Assembly: GCA_963702755.1 (NCBI GenBank)
Contig: CAVPDZ010000009.1
Location: 806,001-870,000, forward strand
Origin: JAJPKK01 sp963702755
Lineage (GTDB): Bacteria; Pseudomonadota; Alphaproteobacteria; Rhizobiales; Xanthobacteraceae
Length of the DNA: 64,000 nt
Direction: 5' to 3'
A program made the translations under genes and the position numbers. The notes below the pieces were generated by a model that saw only the letters and a list, made by a program, of their open reading frames with translations, was not told the origin of the DNA and did no database searches. Position 1 is the stretch's first letter; the number at the start of each line of letters is the position of its first letter. Positions 1 to 9,193 of the stretch are shown piece by piece.

Positions 1-147
1 GCGGAAATCACGCGAATAGCACGCCCGTCACACTCGGGCGGCCGAGGACGGGTCGATGTTTGGCAATCGGGCGTTCGGCCCTTTGCGGGGTAATAAGATG
101 CCGCTCCCGGCGGGATTTGGCGGTAGCTTCGCTTATCGAGCGCGGCG

Positions 148-1280
148 ATGCTGATCGCAGGGCCGGCAAACCCGCGGTGTCTGGGTCGAATCCGACGGCT
201 GGTCGGTGGGCATCATCGATCAAACGGCGCTGCCGTTCGAGGTCAGGACGCTGCGGCTTGCCACTGTCGAAGATGCCGCCCACGCGATTTCCTCAATGCA
301 GACCCGCGGTGCCCCCGTGATCGGGGCGGTCGCGGCCTATGGCCTATGCTTGGCTTTGCGCGTCGATTCGTCCGATGCGGCACTCGAGGAAGCCTATCGA
401 CAACTCGTTGTCACGCGCCCGACCGCCGTCAACCTGAAATGGGGGCTCGACGAGATCGTCGCGGTCGTGCGCAACCGGCCGCGTGCCGAGCGCGTTGGCG
501 CGGCCTATGCGCGGGCAGCGGCGATTTGCGAAGAGGATGTCGCCAACAACGCGGCCATCGGCCGACACGGCCTCGCCCTGATCGAAGCCGTGGCTGCGCG
601 CAAACCGCGCGGCGTTCCGGTCAACATCCTCACCCATTGCAATGCCGGGTGGCTCGCGACGGTGGATTGGGGCACGGCCACGGCGCCGATCTACACCGCG
701 CATCTCAAAGGGATACCGCTCCATATCTGGGTCGATGAGACCCGCCCGCGCAATCAGGGTGCCGCGCTCACGGCGTGGGAGCTTGGACATCAAGGCGTTC
801 CCCATGCGGTGATCGCCGACAATGTGGGAGGCCATCTGATGCAGCATGGCCTCGTCGATCTCGTCATTACCGGCGCCGATCGCGTGACCGCGCAGGGCGA
901 CGTCTGCAACAAGATCGGCACGTATCTGAAGGCACTGGCTGCCCGCGACAACGGCGTCCCGTTCTACGCCGCGATGCCGTCCTCGACCATCGACTTCGCG
1001 CTCTCGGATGGCGTGCGCGAAATCCCGATCGAGCAGCGCGGACCCGGCGAAGTGGCAACCATCACCGGCCGCACCGCCGACGGCCGCATCGAGACCGTGA
1101 CGCTGGTGCCGGACGGATCGCCGGTCGCGAACTATGCCTTCGACGTGACGCCGGCGCGGCTCGTCAGCGGCCTCATCACCGAGCGCGGCGTCAGCGCGGC
1201 GAGCCGCGACGGGACTTGCCGCCGCGTTTCCGGATCGCACGGCGAACCCGCCCACAGAGCGCGACAGGACAATGGCTTAG
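148..1280 (+). CDS. mtnA: S-methyl-5-thioribose-1-phosphate isomerase, two frameshifts
   Basis: MtnA isomerises methylthioribose-1-phosphate to methylthioribulose-1-phosphate in methionine salvage, in the cytosol. The body matches the family well: an N-terminal DGWSVGIIDQT block, RGAPVIGAVAAYG near residue 50, THCNAGWLATVDWGTA around residue 160 with the catalytic Cys, and the ITGADRV segment with the catalytic Asp. The reading frame is broken twice. ATG 148 leads into the conserved frame only if one G near 157 is removed (MLIQGRQTRGVWVESDGW). Near 1213 an extra base in GACGGGACTT diverts the frame; without it the protein ends GLAAAFPDRTANPPTERDRTMA at TAG 1278-1280. The corrected length, about 377 residues, is normal for MtnA. 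Without these shifts the gene stands alone, followed by the TMEM43-like gene after about 120 bp. The identity is solid; the shifts are probably sequence errors. Confidence 0.9.
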
Positions 1281-1402
1281 CGCCAACGGCTAAGGCTGTT
1301 TCTCGGTTCGAAGTGCGGTGTTTTACGGCGCGGATTTCACCGTTCACGGTTTGCAACGCCCGCCCGCTTTGCGATGATGGCGGCGACAACAGGGGGCAGG
1401 GC

Positions 1403-2603
1403 ATGTCGGAAGATTCCGGACCGGACGTCGCAACGTCGGACAGTTTTACCGAAACGACGCATCAATCCTGGCTGTCGCGGCTCGGCCAGTCGATCGTCGG
1501 CGTGCTGTTCGGCCTGGTGATGATCGTCGGGGCCATCGTCCTGTTGTTCTGGAACGAAGGGCGGGCGATCCAGACGGCCCGCTCGCTCACCGAGGGAGAG
1601 GGCATCGTGGTCGACGGCGATGCCGCCAAGGTCGACCCGGCGAACGAGGGCAAGCTTGTTCACATCAGCGGCGATCTCGTCACCAAGGCGCCGCTCGCCG
1701 ACCCGGAATTTGGTGTCACGGCAAAAGCGGCACACCTCGTGCGGACTGTCGAGACCTATCAATGGAAAGAGGAAAGCCACACCGAGACCCGCAAGAATCT
1801 CGGCGGCTCCGAGGATAAGGTCACGACCTATACCTACACCCAGGTGTGGTCGGAACCGCGGATCGATTCGAGCCGCTTCCGCAATCCGGGGGGCCACGAG
1901 AATCCGCAGCCGCGCTATCGACGGGTCGATGTTGTTGCGCGCGACGCGACGCTCGGGGCATTCCGACCGGGCGAAGCCGTGTTGCGGCGGCTTGCGGCAA
2001 ATGATCGTTACGCCGCCGACGCATCGGCGGGAGGCGCGCTGCGCGAACGCGTCGGCATGGTGACCGTGACCGACGGTGTGATCTTCCTGGGCGCCGATCC
2101 GGGACGCCCGCGCATCGGCGATATGCGCGTCACCTATCACATCGCGCCGACGGGCCCGACAAGTCTCATCGGTCGGCAGAGCGGCGCCGACTTCGCCGAG
2201 TACCAGACCAAGGCCGGGGATCGCCTGTTGATGGCATCCACCGGCACACTTTCGGCGAACGACATGTTCAAGGCGGCGGAAGCGGAGAACCGCATCTTCA
2301 CCTGGATTCTGCGCGCCGTCGGCAGCGTCGTGATGTTCATCGGCTGGCTGCTGGTCGGGCGCCCGCTGTCCGTCCTTGGCAGCGTTGTGCCGCTGATCGG
2401 CGATGTGCTCGGCGCCGGCATGGGTTTCCTGGCCCTGATGATGACCGCAATCGCCGCGCCCGTGGTCATTGCAATTGCATGGTTCTGGTATCGCCCGCTG
2501 GTGTCCGTCGTCGTGCTGGTGATCGGTCTTGGGATTGCTTACGCGATCAAGATGGGCGTCGGACGGCGCGTCGCGCCGATGCCCGCCGGCGCTGCATTGC
2601 TAG
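1403..2603 (+). CDS. TMEM43-like (DUF1625) membrane protein
   Basis: This is a bacterial TMEM43 family protein; the molecular role is unknown. ATG 1403 follows an AGGGGGCAGG ribosome site by a few bases. A first membrane helix (SIVGVLFGLVMIVGAIVLLFW) is followed by the family's WNEGRAI motif and a large non-cytoplasmic region containing the YQWKEE motif typical of the family (near residue 120). Three to four hydrophobic helices follow in the last 100 residues. No stop occurs before the DUF3617 start at 2579, so as given the frame runs on to 3037. If one base is extra near 2560-2578, as at many other genes here, the protein would stop at TAG 2601-2603 and overlap the next start. The C-terminal boundary is therefore an inference, while the family call is firm. 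Confidence 0.75.
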
Positions 2604-3037
2604 GCGTTGCCGTTCTCGGTCCGGCGCTGATTGCGGCAATCGCCTGCAGCGCGAGCGAAGCAGTTGCCGACGGCATTACGCCCGGGGAATGGAGGGTGAC
2701 GCAGAGCGCGATCATGAACGGCGCGCCAGCGCCCCCGCAGGTCCGCACCCGCTGCCTGTCGCCGGACGAGGCCGCGGATACGGCCAAGACGTTCACTCCC
2801 GAATACCGCACGACCAATTCCAGTTGCCGGCAGGTCGAGTTCAGCGCCTCCGCGACCTCGCTGCGCTGGCACATGCTGTGCACCGGTCAGCTCGACATGG
2901 ACGTCGCGGGCGATTTCACCTTCGACAATCCGCGGCACTACAGTGCGAAGATCAACTCCAAGGGCGCCATGGCTGGCCGCGAATTCGTCAACACCACGGT
3001 GTCGATCGAGGGCGAGTATATCGGCGACTGCCACTGA
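2579..3037 (+). CDS. DUF3617 family secreted protein
   Basis: This is a small periplasmic protein of the DUF3617 family, whose function is not known. ATG 2579 begins a hydrophobic signal sequence (AALLGVAVLGPALIAAIACSASEAVA). The mature part starts ITPGEWRVTQSAIMNGAPAPPQVRTRCL, which is the family signature: a PGxWxVT strand, then a substrate-like MNG..PP segment and a conserved Cys. Two more conserved Cys residues follow (SSCRQ and MLCTG), and the protein ends IGDC-H. Length is 152 residues, as usual for the family. It is in frame with the upstream membrane protein, with no stop between them, so a genuine TMEM43-DUF3617 fusion cannot be excluded. The internal signal peptide and the shift pattern of this window argue for a separate gene overlapping the end of the TMEM43-like gene. 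The ribosome site before 2579 is weak. Confidence 0.65.
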   Translation: MPAGAALLGVAVLGPALIAAIACSASEAVADGITPGEWRVTQSAIMNGAPAPPQVRTRCLSPDEAADTAKTFTPEYRTTNSSCRQVEFSASATSLRWHMLCTGQLDMDVAGDFTFDNPRHYSAKINSKGAMAGREFVNTTVSIEGEYIGDCH

Positions 3038-3240
3038 CCGGATTTCGATTTCCTGATCCGTTGCATTCGGCCATTCCGTTGCGGCAGTGGCGGTTTCCGT
3101 AAACCGAAGCTTTAGGGCGCGACGGAACGTCGCGGCCGGACGGCCGATCCGCCACGATATCATCCGCGTTGATTACGCCAGTTCATTCCGCCGCGTTGTC
3201 CTCGCGTTTGCGCGAAAACCACCGAACCGGAGTGTGTGTC

Positions 3241-3535
3241 GTGCATCAGTTCATCAAATGGATCGCCGCGGCCGGTGCCGCCGCCGCGGTAGCAATCGCG
3301 CTCGGCTAACTCCCTCGCTCAGGACGTCAACCCATCCGCGCAACCGGCGCCCGCGCAGGTCAAGCCGGCCGTCCCAATTCTGCCGACCGGCGTATGGGCG
3401 GCCCCCGTCGGTCACCGCCAGCCCAGTGCGGCCGATGTCGCAGCCGGCGAAAAGGTGACCAAGGAGGAACGCGACGCCAATCAGACGCCGCGCCAATCCA
3501 TCAATTCCCGCCTCAACATCTGCAAGGGCTGCTGA
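3241..3535 (+). CDS. small secreted protein with C-terminal Cys pair, frameshifted
   Basis: This short gene becomes visible only if one base is removed near 3308. GTG 3241 starts MHQFIKWIAAAGAAAAVAIALG, a clear signal sequence that then hits TAA in the given frame. Dropping the T gives NSLAQDVNPSAQPAPAQV, a normal cleavage site (SLA-QD) followed by a Pro/Ala/Gln-rich mature chain ending SRLNICKGC at TGA 3533-3535. The total is about 97 residues. The mature part is polar, without membrane segments, and carries only two Cys residues, both in the last five residues (CKGC), which suggests metal binding or a disulfide. No family is recognised. It sits alone between the DUF3617 gene and the convergent NHL gene. 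The signal peptide joined to a coherent secreted chain is the main support. Confidence 0.5.
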
Positions 3536-3555
3536 AGCCCAAGGGCTGCTGAAGC

Positions 3556-4581
3556 CTAGGTCTGCGACTTCTTCACCCAACGGCGGAAGTTCAGCGTGTT
3601 GGTATAGCCGCCGTAGACGTTGCCTTGAGCGTCGACGGCGACGCCTTCCAGCGAATTGAGTTCTTTCGTCTCCGGGATGAACGCCGTCACCTTGGCGTCC
3701 TTGACGTTGCCCACCCTTATCCCTTGCACGAAGCCCGGATTGGTCTTGTCGCTCGAGGTCGAGTCGGCGACATAGATGACGTCGTCCTTGGTGATGTAGA
3801 TGCCGCTGGGGCGGCCGAACTGTCGCCACTCCTCGAGGAAATTGCCGTTCTGATCGAAGATCTGGATCCGGCTGTTGGAGCGGTCGGCGACGAACAGGCG
3901 ACCGGCGGAGTCCATCGCGAGGCCGTGGGGCGAGTCGAACTCGCCGGGCCCTTTGCCCTTCCGGCCCCACGTCTTGATGAACTTGCCGTCCTTGTCGAAC
4001 TTCACGATCCGCGCATTGGTGTCGCCGCCATGGCCGTCAGCGACAAAGATGCTGCCGTCCGGCGCCACCAGAATGTCGGAGGGGGCATTGAAGGTGTCGG
4101 TGCCGTCGCCGGCGACGCCGGGCCTGCCGAGCGTCATCAACAGCTTGCCGTCATGGCTGAACTTCATGACGGTATGACCGCGGCCATTATTCTTGGCGCG
4201 GCCGTCGCTCACCCACACGTTGTTTTCAGCGTCGATGTAAAGTCCGTGCGGGTAGTTGAACATACCGGCGCCGAATGCCGCGATCAGCTTGCCGTTCTCG
4301 TCGAAATGCTGGATCGGACTGAGGTTCGAGCCGGAGCAATCGTCCGCCGTCGCGCAGCGGTCGAACACCCACACCGTCTTGCCGTCGCGATCGATGTCGA
4401 CGCCGACCGCGGCGCCCCATTTGCGGCCCTCGGGAAGCTTCGCCCAGCCGTCATCGAGGCGATAAAGCTGCGGCGCTGAATTCGGGTCCGCGGTTTGGGC
4501 GTGGCTGCGCGCGGACGGCAGCATCAGCGCCAGCACGAGGGTCGCGCCGAGCGCAAATTTCACCGTTGTTCGATGTCCCAT
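3556..4581 (-). CDS. secreted NHL-repeat six-bladed beta-propeller protein
   Basis: This is a secreted propeller protein of 341 residues. The start at 4581 is preceded by GGGAGGAAACGAAC and gives a signal peptide (MGHRTTVKFALGATLVLALMLPSARSHAQ). Repeated NHL-type motifs follow: NYPHGLYIDAENNVWVSDGRA, NAPSDILVAPDGSIFVADGHG, DSPHGLAMDSAGRLFVADRSN, GRPSGIYITKDDVIYVADS and SLEGVAVDAQGNVYGGYTN. Each has the hydrophobic strand plus D/N-G-x-hydrophobic-W/F/Y-VAD pattern. The arrangement resembles peptidyl-alpha-hydroxyglycine alpha-amidating-lyase-like proteins that are common in this lineage, but I cannot assign catalytic residues. It probably binds a ligand or lactone in the periplasm. It is monocistronic, convergent with the upstream secreted gene, and separated from msrB by a palindromic element. 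Confidence 0.8.
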   Translation of the reverse strand: MGHRTTVKFALGATLVLALMLPSARSHAQTADPNSAPQLYRLDDGWAKLPEGRKWGAAVGVDIDRDGKTVWVFDRCATADDCSGSNLSPIQHFDENGKLIAAFGAGMFNYPHGLYIDAENNVWVSDGRAKNNGRGHTVMKFSHDGKLLMTLGRPGVAGDGTDTFNAPSDILVAPDGSIFVADGHGGDTNARIVKFDKDGKFIKTWGRKGKGPGEFDSPHGLAMDSAGRLFVADRSNSRIQIFDQNGNFLEEWRQFGRPSGIYITKDDVIYVADSTSSDKTNPGFVQGIRVGNVKDAKVTAFIPETKELNSLEGVAVDAQGNVYGGYTNTLNFRRWVKKSQT

Positions 4582-4630
4582 GTTCGTTTCCTCCCAGAGT
4601 CTGTTTCGTTTTTGTTGGAACCGCAGTTCC

Positions 4631-4751
4631 GTAGGGTGGGCAAAGTGCGGACTAGTCCGCACGTGCCCACCAATAGCTTCGACGGTGGGCACGGCGGATC
4701 GAAGCTCAGTTCAAAAGATTACAGTCCATCGGCCGCCTTTGCCCACCCTAC
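4631..4751. repeat. palindromic element, family 5 (GTAGGGTGGGCAAAG ends)
   Basis: The two ends are inverted copies: GTAGGGTGGGCAAAG on the left and CTTTGCCCACCCTAC on the right, with smaller inverted segments inside (GTGCCCACC / GGTGGGCAC). A second copy lies at 26427-26520. It lies between the start of the NHL gene and the end of msrB. Confidence 0.8.
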
Positions 4752-4760
4752 GATGCGCGA

Positions 4761-5168
4761 TCACGCCTTTTCCGGCGTGAAGTTCATGGCGACGCCGTTG
4801 ATGCAGTAGCGCAGATGCGTCGGCGGCGGTCCGTCATCGAAGACATGGCCGAGATGGCTGCCGCACCGGCTGCAGTGCACCTCGGTGCGAACCATGCCGT
4901 AGCTCGCGTCGGAGGACGTTTCGACCGCGCCCTCGACCGGATCGTTGAAGCTCGGCCAGCCGGTCCCGCTGTCGAACTTGCGCTTCGAAACGAACAGCTG
5001 CTGGCCGCAGCCGACGCAGGTGAACGTGCCGGCGCGCTTTTCGTAATTGAGGGCGCAGCTGCCGGGGGCCTCGGTGCCATGCTGGCGCATGACCGCGTAT
5101 TGCTCCGGCGTGAGCAGTTTGCGCCATTCGGCGTCAGTGTGGGTGACGGGGTATCGCTTCGCTTCCAT
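4761..5168 (-). CDS. msrB: peptide-methionine (R)-S-oxide reductase
   Basis: MsrB reduces the R-sulfoxide of oxidised methionine in proteins, using thioredoxin. The 135-residue protein is complete: the N-terminal LTPEQYAVMRQHGTEAPG segment, two zinc CxxC motifs (CVGCG near residue 51 and CSRCG near residue 101), TGWPSF, and the catalytic block HLGHVFDDGPPPTHLRYCINGVAMNF with the nucleophilic Cys in RYCIN. The start at 5168 is followed by MEAKRYPVTHTDAEW, the usual cytosolic MsrB beginning with no signal peptide. A GGAGGCATC ribosome site lies just upstream. It is transcribed in the same direction as the secreted gene at 5260-6121 but with about 90 bp between them, so it may have its own promoter. 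No odd features. Confidence 0.95.
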   Translation of the reverse strand: MEAKRYPVTHTDAEWRKLLTPEQYAVMRQHGTEAPGSCALNYEKRAGTFTCVGCGQQLFVSKRKFDSGTGWPSFNDPVEGAVETSSDASYGMVRTEVHCSRCGSHLGHVFDDGPPPTHLRYCINGVAMNFTPEKA

Positions 5169-5259
5169 GATGCCTCCGTGATGGTTTCCCCATACGTAGG
5201 ATGGATTGTGCAGGTGTGAAAGCCATGGTTTGGCTGGGCTATGTACGAAAGCGCACCTT

Positions 5260-6121
5260 TTACGGCCTGCCTTCGCTGCGCTTGAAGTAGCGCAGGTCGG
5301 GCGGTGACTGGTTCTTGCGGGCCGGCATCAGCAGCCCGTCGGCGCTCAGGTAATAATTGTCGCCGGCGATCAGGACGTGCGGATTGTTCTCGTTGCACAG
5401 GAACTCGATCCACACCGGCTTCTCGGATTTCGCGCGGCGATAGTTGCGCACCACCGTCCAAGGACGGCTGAGGGCGTGATCGATGGTCGTCAGCTCGTCG
5501 TGCAGGATGTCGGGATTGTTCTTGTCGAGATAGAAGCGCTCCTTGAAGATCGACTGATTGTCGACGTGGAGCGGGATGCCGCCTTCGTCGAAATAGCGCG
5601 GCCCCTTGAAATTGCGGGTCTCGACTTCGAGCACGTCGTAGGTGCCGTCGCCATCCACATCGATCCACCGGCCGACCGAGTAGCCCTGCCAGGTCGGCTC
5701 GACATCGGCAAAGTCGCGATCGTCGGTATAGATGCGCCGGAGCGCGTCCATGAACCCTTCGAGCACATAGGTGGTCTTCGGCGTGACGACCAATTCGATC
5801 GGCAGGAAGCCGTACATCATCATCGGCATGCCGTAGGGCAGGCAGGTCCAGCCCAGAGAATTTGCCGTGGCCGCCGTTCTCCTGGTCCTTGATGTTGGCA
5901 TCGAGGATCGCCTGGTACTCGGGCGTCAGCGGCGCCTGCTGGTATTTGCCCCAGCCCTTGGTCGGATCGTAGGACGGCTGGCCGGGAAGACCGGGCACGG
6001 CGATGCGCGCCCATTGTCCGCTGAAATCGGGATACTTCGGCTCGGCCAATGCCGCGCCGGCCGTCGCCAACAGGACCGCACCTGCTGCAACCCTTGCAAG
6101 CGCGGCGGCAACATTGATCAT
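5260..6121 (-). CDS. secreted protein of a three-member paralogous family (copy 1), frameshifted
   Basis: Family of unknown function. The signal peptide (MINVAAALARVAAGAVLLATAGAALA) starts at 6121 behind GGGAGAGAAT. The mature chain opens EPKYPDFSGQW, then APLTPEYQAILDANI, LPYGMPMMM, LVVTPKTTYV, RRIYTDDRDF, WQGYSVGRWIDVDGDGTYDVLEVETRNFKGPRYF, DNQSIFKERFYLDKNNPDILHDELTTIDHALSRPWTV and a C-terminal SADGLLMPARKNQSPPDLRYFK. Every one of these blocks recurs in the proteins at 32868-33740 and 39258-40085. The frame breaks near 5850; removing one base joins GKFSG to WTCLPYGMP and restores a protein of about 286 residues. The DxDGDGxYD segment looks like a calcium- or metal-binding loop. It lies divergently from the PanE-like gene. 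Function: not assigned. Confidence 0.7.
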
Positions 6122-6215
6122 GCTATTCTCTCCCATCCCGATTGTTCTTTCGATCGACGGCGAAGCCCGAGATGGCTGATAGCAAAAAGGCGCATGCGGC
6201 GCCACGGACCCGCGC

Positions 6216-7220
6216 GTGAACCCGTCCTTCCAGAACGTCGCCGTCATGGGCGCGGGCGCGGTCGGCTGTTATTTCGGCGCGATGCTGGCGCGCGCCGGCG
6301 CGAAGGTGACGCTGATCGGCCGGCAGGCGATGGTCGATGCCGTGACGCGCGACGGGCTGCGGATCGAGCGCGCAAGCGGGACCGAACGCATTGCACTTGC
6401 GGCGACAACCGATCCGGGCGCTGTCGCCGGCTGCGGGCTCGTGTTGTTCAGCGTGAAGTCATCGGCGACGGCAGACGCCGCGCGGGCGATCGCGCCGCAT
6501 CTCGCACCGGGCGCCGTCGTGCTCGGATTGCAGAACGGCGTCGAGAACTTCGATCAGCTGCGCGCGGTGATCGCAAACCCGATCGTTGCCGCGGTCGTCT
6601 ACGTTGCGGTCGAAGTCGCGGCGCCCGGCGTCCTGCGTCACAACGGCCGCGGCGATCTTGTCATCGGCCAGCCGCGCGACACGGACACGGCGTTGCTTGG
6701 CGATCTCGCGGCACATCTTGCCGCCGCGAAAATCCCGACGCGCGTCACCGACAACATCGACGGCGAGCTGTGGTCGAAGCTCATTCTCAATTCCGCCTAC
6801 AACGCCATCTCGGCGCTCACGCGCAGCAAATACGGCCCGATGGTTGCCTCGCCGGACGTGCGGCGCGTGATGACGGACGCGGTGACCGAGATCGTCGCGC
6901 TCGCCCGCGCCAAGGGCGTGCGGCTCGTGATGGACGATCCTGTCGGCGCCACGTTCGGTCTCGCCGACACCATGCCGGAGGCGGTGTCATCGACCGCGCA
7001 GGACTTTGCCCACGGCCGCCCGACCGAGATCGATCATCTCAACGGCTACATCGTCCGCGAAAGCGAGGCGCTGGGCCTCGCGGCGCCCGTCAACCGCACG
7101 CTCTACGCGCTGGTGAAGCACGCGGAGCAGATGGCGCGTTCACCTTCCCCTGGAGGGGGAAGAGCCTGCCCCGGACTTGATCCGGGGTCGCCCGCGCGCA
7201 GCGCGGGCGGGATGGGGTGA
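6216..7220 (+). CDS. ketopantoate reductase family protein with repeat-derived C-terminus
   Basis: This is a PanE/ApbA-type NADP-dependent reductase (ketopantoate to pantoate in coenzyme A synthesis, or a paralogue acting on another 2-oxoacid). Evidence: the N-terminal dinucleotide fold VAVMGAGAVGCYFGAMLARAG; VLFSVKSSATADAA; the LGLQNGVENFDQL loop; the catalytic-lysine region DNIDGELWSKLILNSAYNAISALT near residue 190; and the substrate-binding EIDHLNGYIVRESEALGLAAPVNRTLYALVKH near residue 290. GTG 6216 is used because the fold begins right after it; ATG 6246 would cut into the nucleotide-binding strand. The last 25 or so residues (SPSPGGGRACPGLDPG...) are read entirely from a palindromic repeat at 7140-7220, whose TGA ends the protein. 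The original C-terminus has apparently been replaced. panE itself is not certain, because such paralogues are common. Confidence 0.85.
   Translation: MNPSFQNVAVMGAGAVGCYFGAMLARAGAKVTLIGRQAMVDAVTRDGLRIERASGTERIALAATTDPGAVAGCGLVLFSVKSSATADAARAIAPHLAPGAVVLGLQNGVENFDQLRAVIANPIVAAVVYVAVEVAAPGVLRHNGRGDLVIGQPRDTDTALLGDLAAHLAAAKIPTRVTDNIDGELWSKLILNSAYNAISALTRSKYGPMVASPDVRRVMTDAVTEIVALARAKGVRLVMDDPVGATFGLADTMPEAVSSTAQDFAHGRPTEIDHLNGYIVRESEALGLAAPVNRTLYALVKHAEQMARSPSPGGGRACPGLDPGSPARSAGGMG
7140..7220. repeat. palindromic element, family 6, inside the end of the PanE-like gene
   Basis: CACCTTCCCCTGGAGGGGGAA on one side and GGGATGGGGTGA on the other, with the internal hairpins CCCCGGACTTGATCCGGGG and GCCCGCGCGCAGCGCGGGC. 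It encodes the last residues and the stop codon of the 6216-7220 gene. Relatives are at 7263-7320, 37212-37265 and 43001-43055. Confidence 0.75.
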
Positions 7221-7262
7221 CAGCGGTTCAACAAGCGATACGCCGAATATTTTGGCACCGCT

Positions 7263-7320
7263 GTCACCCCACCCCGGACCGCCATTCGGCGGTCCGACCC
7301 TCCCCCTTCAGGGGAGGGTG
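7263..7320. repeat. palindromic element, family 6
   Basis: Starts GTCACCCCACCCCGGACC, has the hairpin GGACCGCCATTCGGCGGTCC, and ends CCTCCCCCTTCAGGGGAGG. It lies between the convergent PanE-like and amidohydrolase genes, about 40 bp from the preceding copy in opposite orientation, so the pair may act as a bidirectional terminator. Confidence 0.8.
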
Positions 7321-7330
7321 AAGCGTTTCT

Positions 7331-9041
7331 TCAGGGGGTGGTGAAGGTTTTATCGCGATAGACTTCGCGGCCGCCGACGTACGTCAACAGGGCCCGCATC
7401 GACGGAATCTTCGCCTCGGACGACCGTCAGGAGATCGTCGGACAGCACCGCAAAGTCGGCGAGCTTGCCGGGTTCGATCGAGCCTTTGATGGCGGCCTCG
7501 CCGGTGAGGGCGGCATAGTTGATGGTGATCATGCGCAGCAGCGCGTCGCGCGAAGGCACGCGCTCGCTGGCGCCATAGACGCCGTCCGAAATCGTGTCGC
7601 GGGTGAGGAAGTGATAGAACGCGAAGAACGGGTTGAACGGCACGACCGGGGAGTCGGTGCCGCCGACCACCAGGAAGCCGGCATCGAGATAGGTCTTCAC
7701 CGGCGTCACGAGGTTCGCTCGCGGCGCGCCGAGATAATTTTTCAACGCCGGCGCCGCGAGATAGAGGTGGTCCTGCACTGACAGGATGAGATCGAGCTTC
7801 TTCATGCGGGCAAGCTGCTCGGGGCGCGACACGAACAGGTGCTCGATCGCCCAACGCTTGCCGATGATCGAATGCTCGGCATTCGCCGCCTCATAGGCGT
7901 CGAGCACCTCGTCGATCGCAGCATCACCCACCGCGTGCGTCGTCGCGCGCCAGCCAAGATCGTTGATGGTCTTGATGACGGCGTTGAAGTTCTGCGGCGG
8001 CACGACGGTGATGCCGTAGAAGGTGCCGCCCTTGCCGTAAGGCTCGGCGAAGGGCTGCGACATGTGTCCGCCCTCGAAGCCGCCGTCGACCAGAAGCTTG
8101 ACGCCGCCCATGCGCACCCACTCGTCGCCTTCGTCCTGCTTGAGCGGCGACTTCGCGATCATGTCGCGGATGCGCGCGGGATCGCGCTCGCCGAAGCCGG
8201 GGAGATAGATGGTGTAGCGCAGCGTGAGTTCGCCGTTGCGGCGCGCGGCGAGGATCGCGTCGAGCGACTGGAAGAACTCGCCCTTGTAGCTGCCCGGAAC
8301 GCGCACGCTGGTGATGCCGAACGCGTTGACCTTGCGCTGCGTCGTCAGCACGTCCTTGACGGTGACGGGCGGCGGCGGCGGGAGCGACACGAGGCGCTTG
8401 GCATTGTCGACGAGTTCGCCCGTCAGTTCGCCGGTCGCGGCGCGGGTGATCGCGCCGCCGTCGGGCACCGGGGTGTCCTTGCTGATGTTCCAGTGTCGCA
8501 GCGCCGCCGTGTTGAGGATGTAATCGTGGCCGCCGCGCACCAGCACCACCGGATTATCGGGCGCGGCGCGGTCAAGCTCGGTCGCGAGCGGCAGCCGCTG
8601 CTCCTTGAGCTGAGCCTCGTGCCAGTCGGAATTGCTGACGATGAGCTCGCCGGGCTTCGTCTCGGCGGCCGCGGCGCGCACGACCGCGACGAGTTCATCG
8701 AGCGATCGGGTCGCCGACAGGTCGATGCCCGCGCCGCCGCCCTCGTTGTGGAAATGGCCGTCCGCGAGCCCCGGCGTGACGAACCGGCCGCCGAGATCGA
8801 TCACGCGGGTCGAGGGTCCGACATGGGTCCGCATCGCTTCCGACGTGCCGACCGCGATGAACCGGTCACCCTTCACCGCGAATGCCTGGGCCTGCGAACC
8901 CGCCGCCTGCGCGGTGAAGACCTTGCCGTTGATCGCCACGACATCGGCTTCCTGGGCGCCTGCGGAACCCCCGGCAAGCCCGACGGCACCGATCCCCAGC
9001 AGCAGAACGGCAATGGCCGCGGGGCGTCGACGGTTTGTCAT
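7331..9041 (-). CDS. YtcJ-type amidohydrolase, exported, frameshift near the end
   Basis: This is a metal-dependent amidohydrolase of family 3 (YtcJ-like). It has a signal peptide (RRRPAAIAVLLLGIGAVGLAGGSAGA). The first metal motif is GLADGHFHNEGG, near residue 95. Further blocks are GGVKLLVDGGFEGGHMSQPF, THAVGDAAIDEVLDAYE (metal His), WAIEHLFVSRPEQLARM and VVGGTDSPVVPFNPFFAFYHF (metal Asp). The substrate is unknown; relatives act on N-acyl or amide compounds. In the given frame the C-terminus turns to Arg-rich nonsense (VRGEDSVDAGPV). Removing one base near 7425 gives SEAKIPSMRALLTYVGGREVYRDKTFTTP, the standard end of this family, stopping at 7331-7333. Corrected length is about 569 residues. 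It is convergent with the PanE-like gene and divergent from the small secreted gene at 9194. Confidence 0.88.
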
Positions 9042-9193
9042 GGCGATCTCCTTGAAGTCCCTCCCGCCAGGCGCAAAGGCCCATGGGGATGGGATTTGTA
9101 ACAGTCCCGGAGCCTAGCCTGGAGGGCTGCCGAGTTGAACCCGCCCGCCGCAGCCCCCGACTACTGGAGGAAGACAATGCACAGGAGGCTCTC

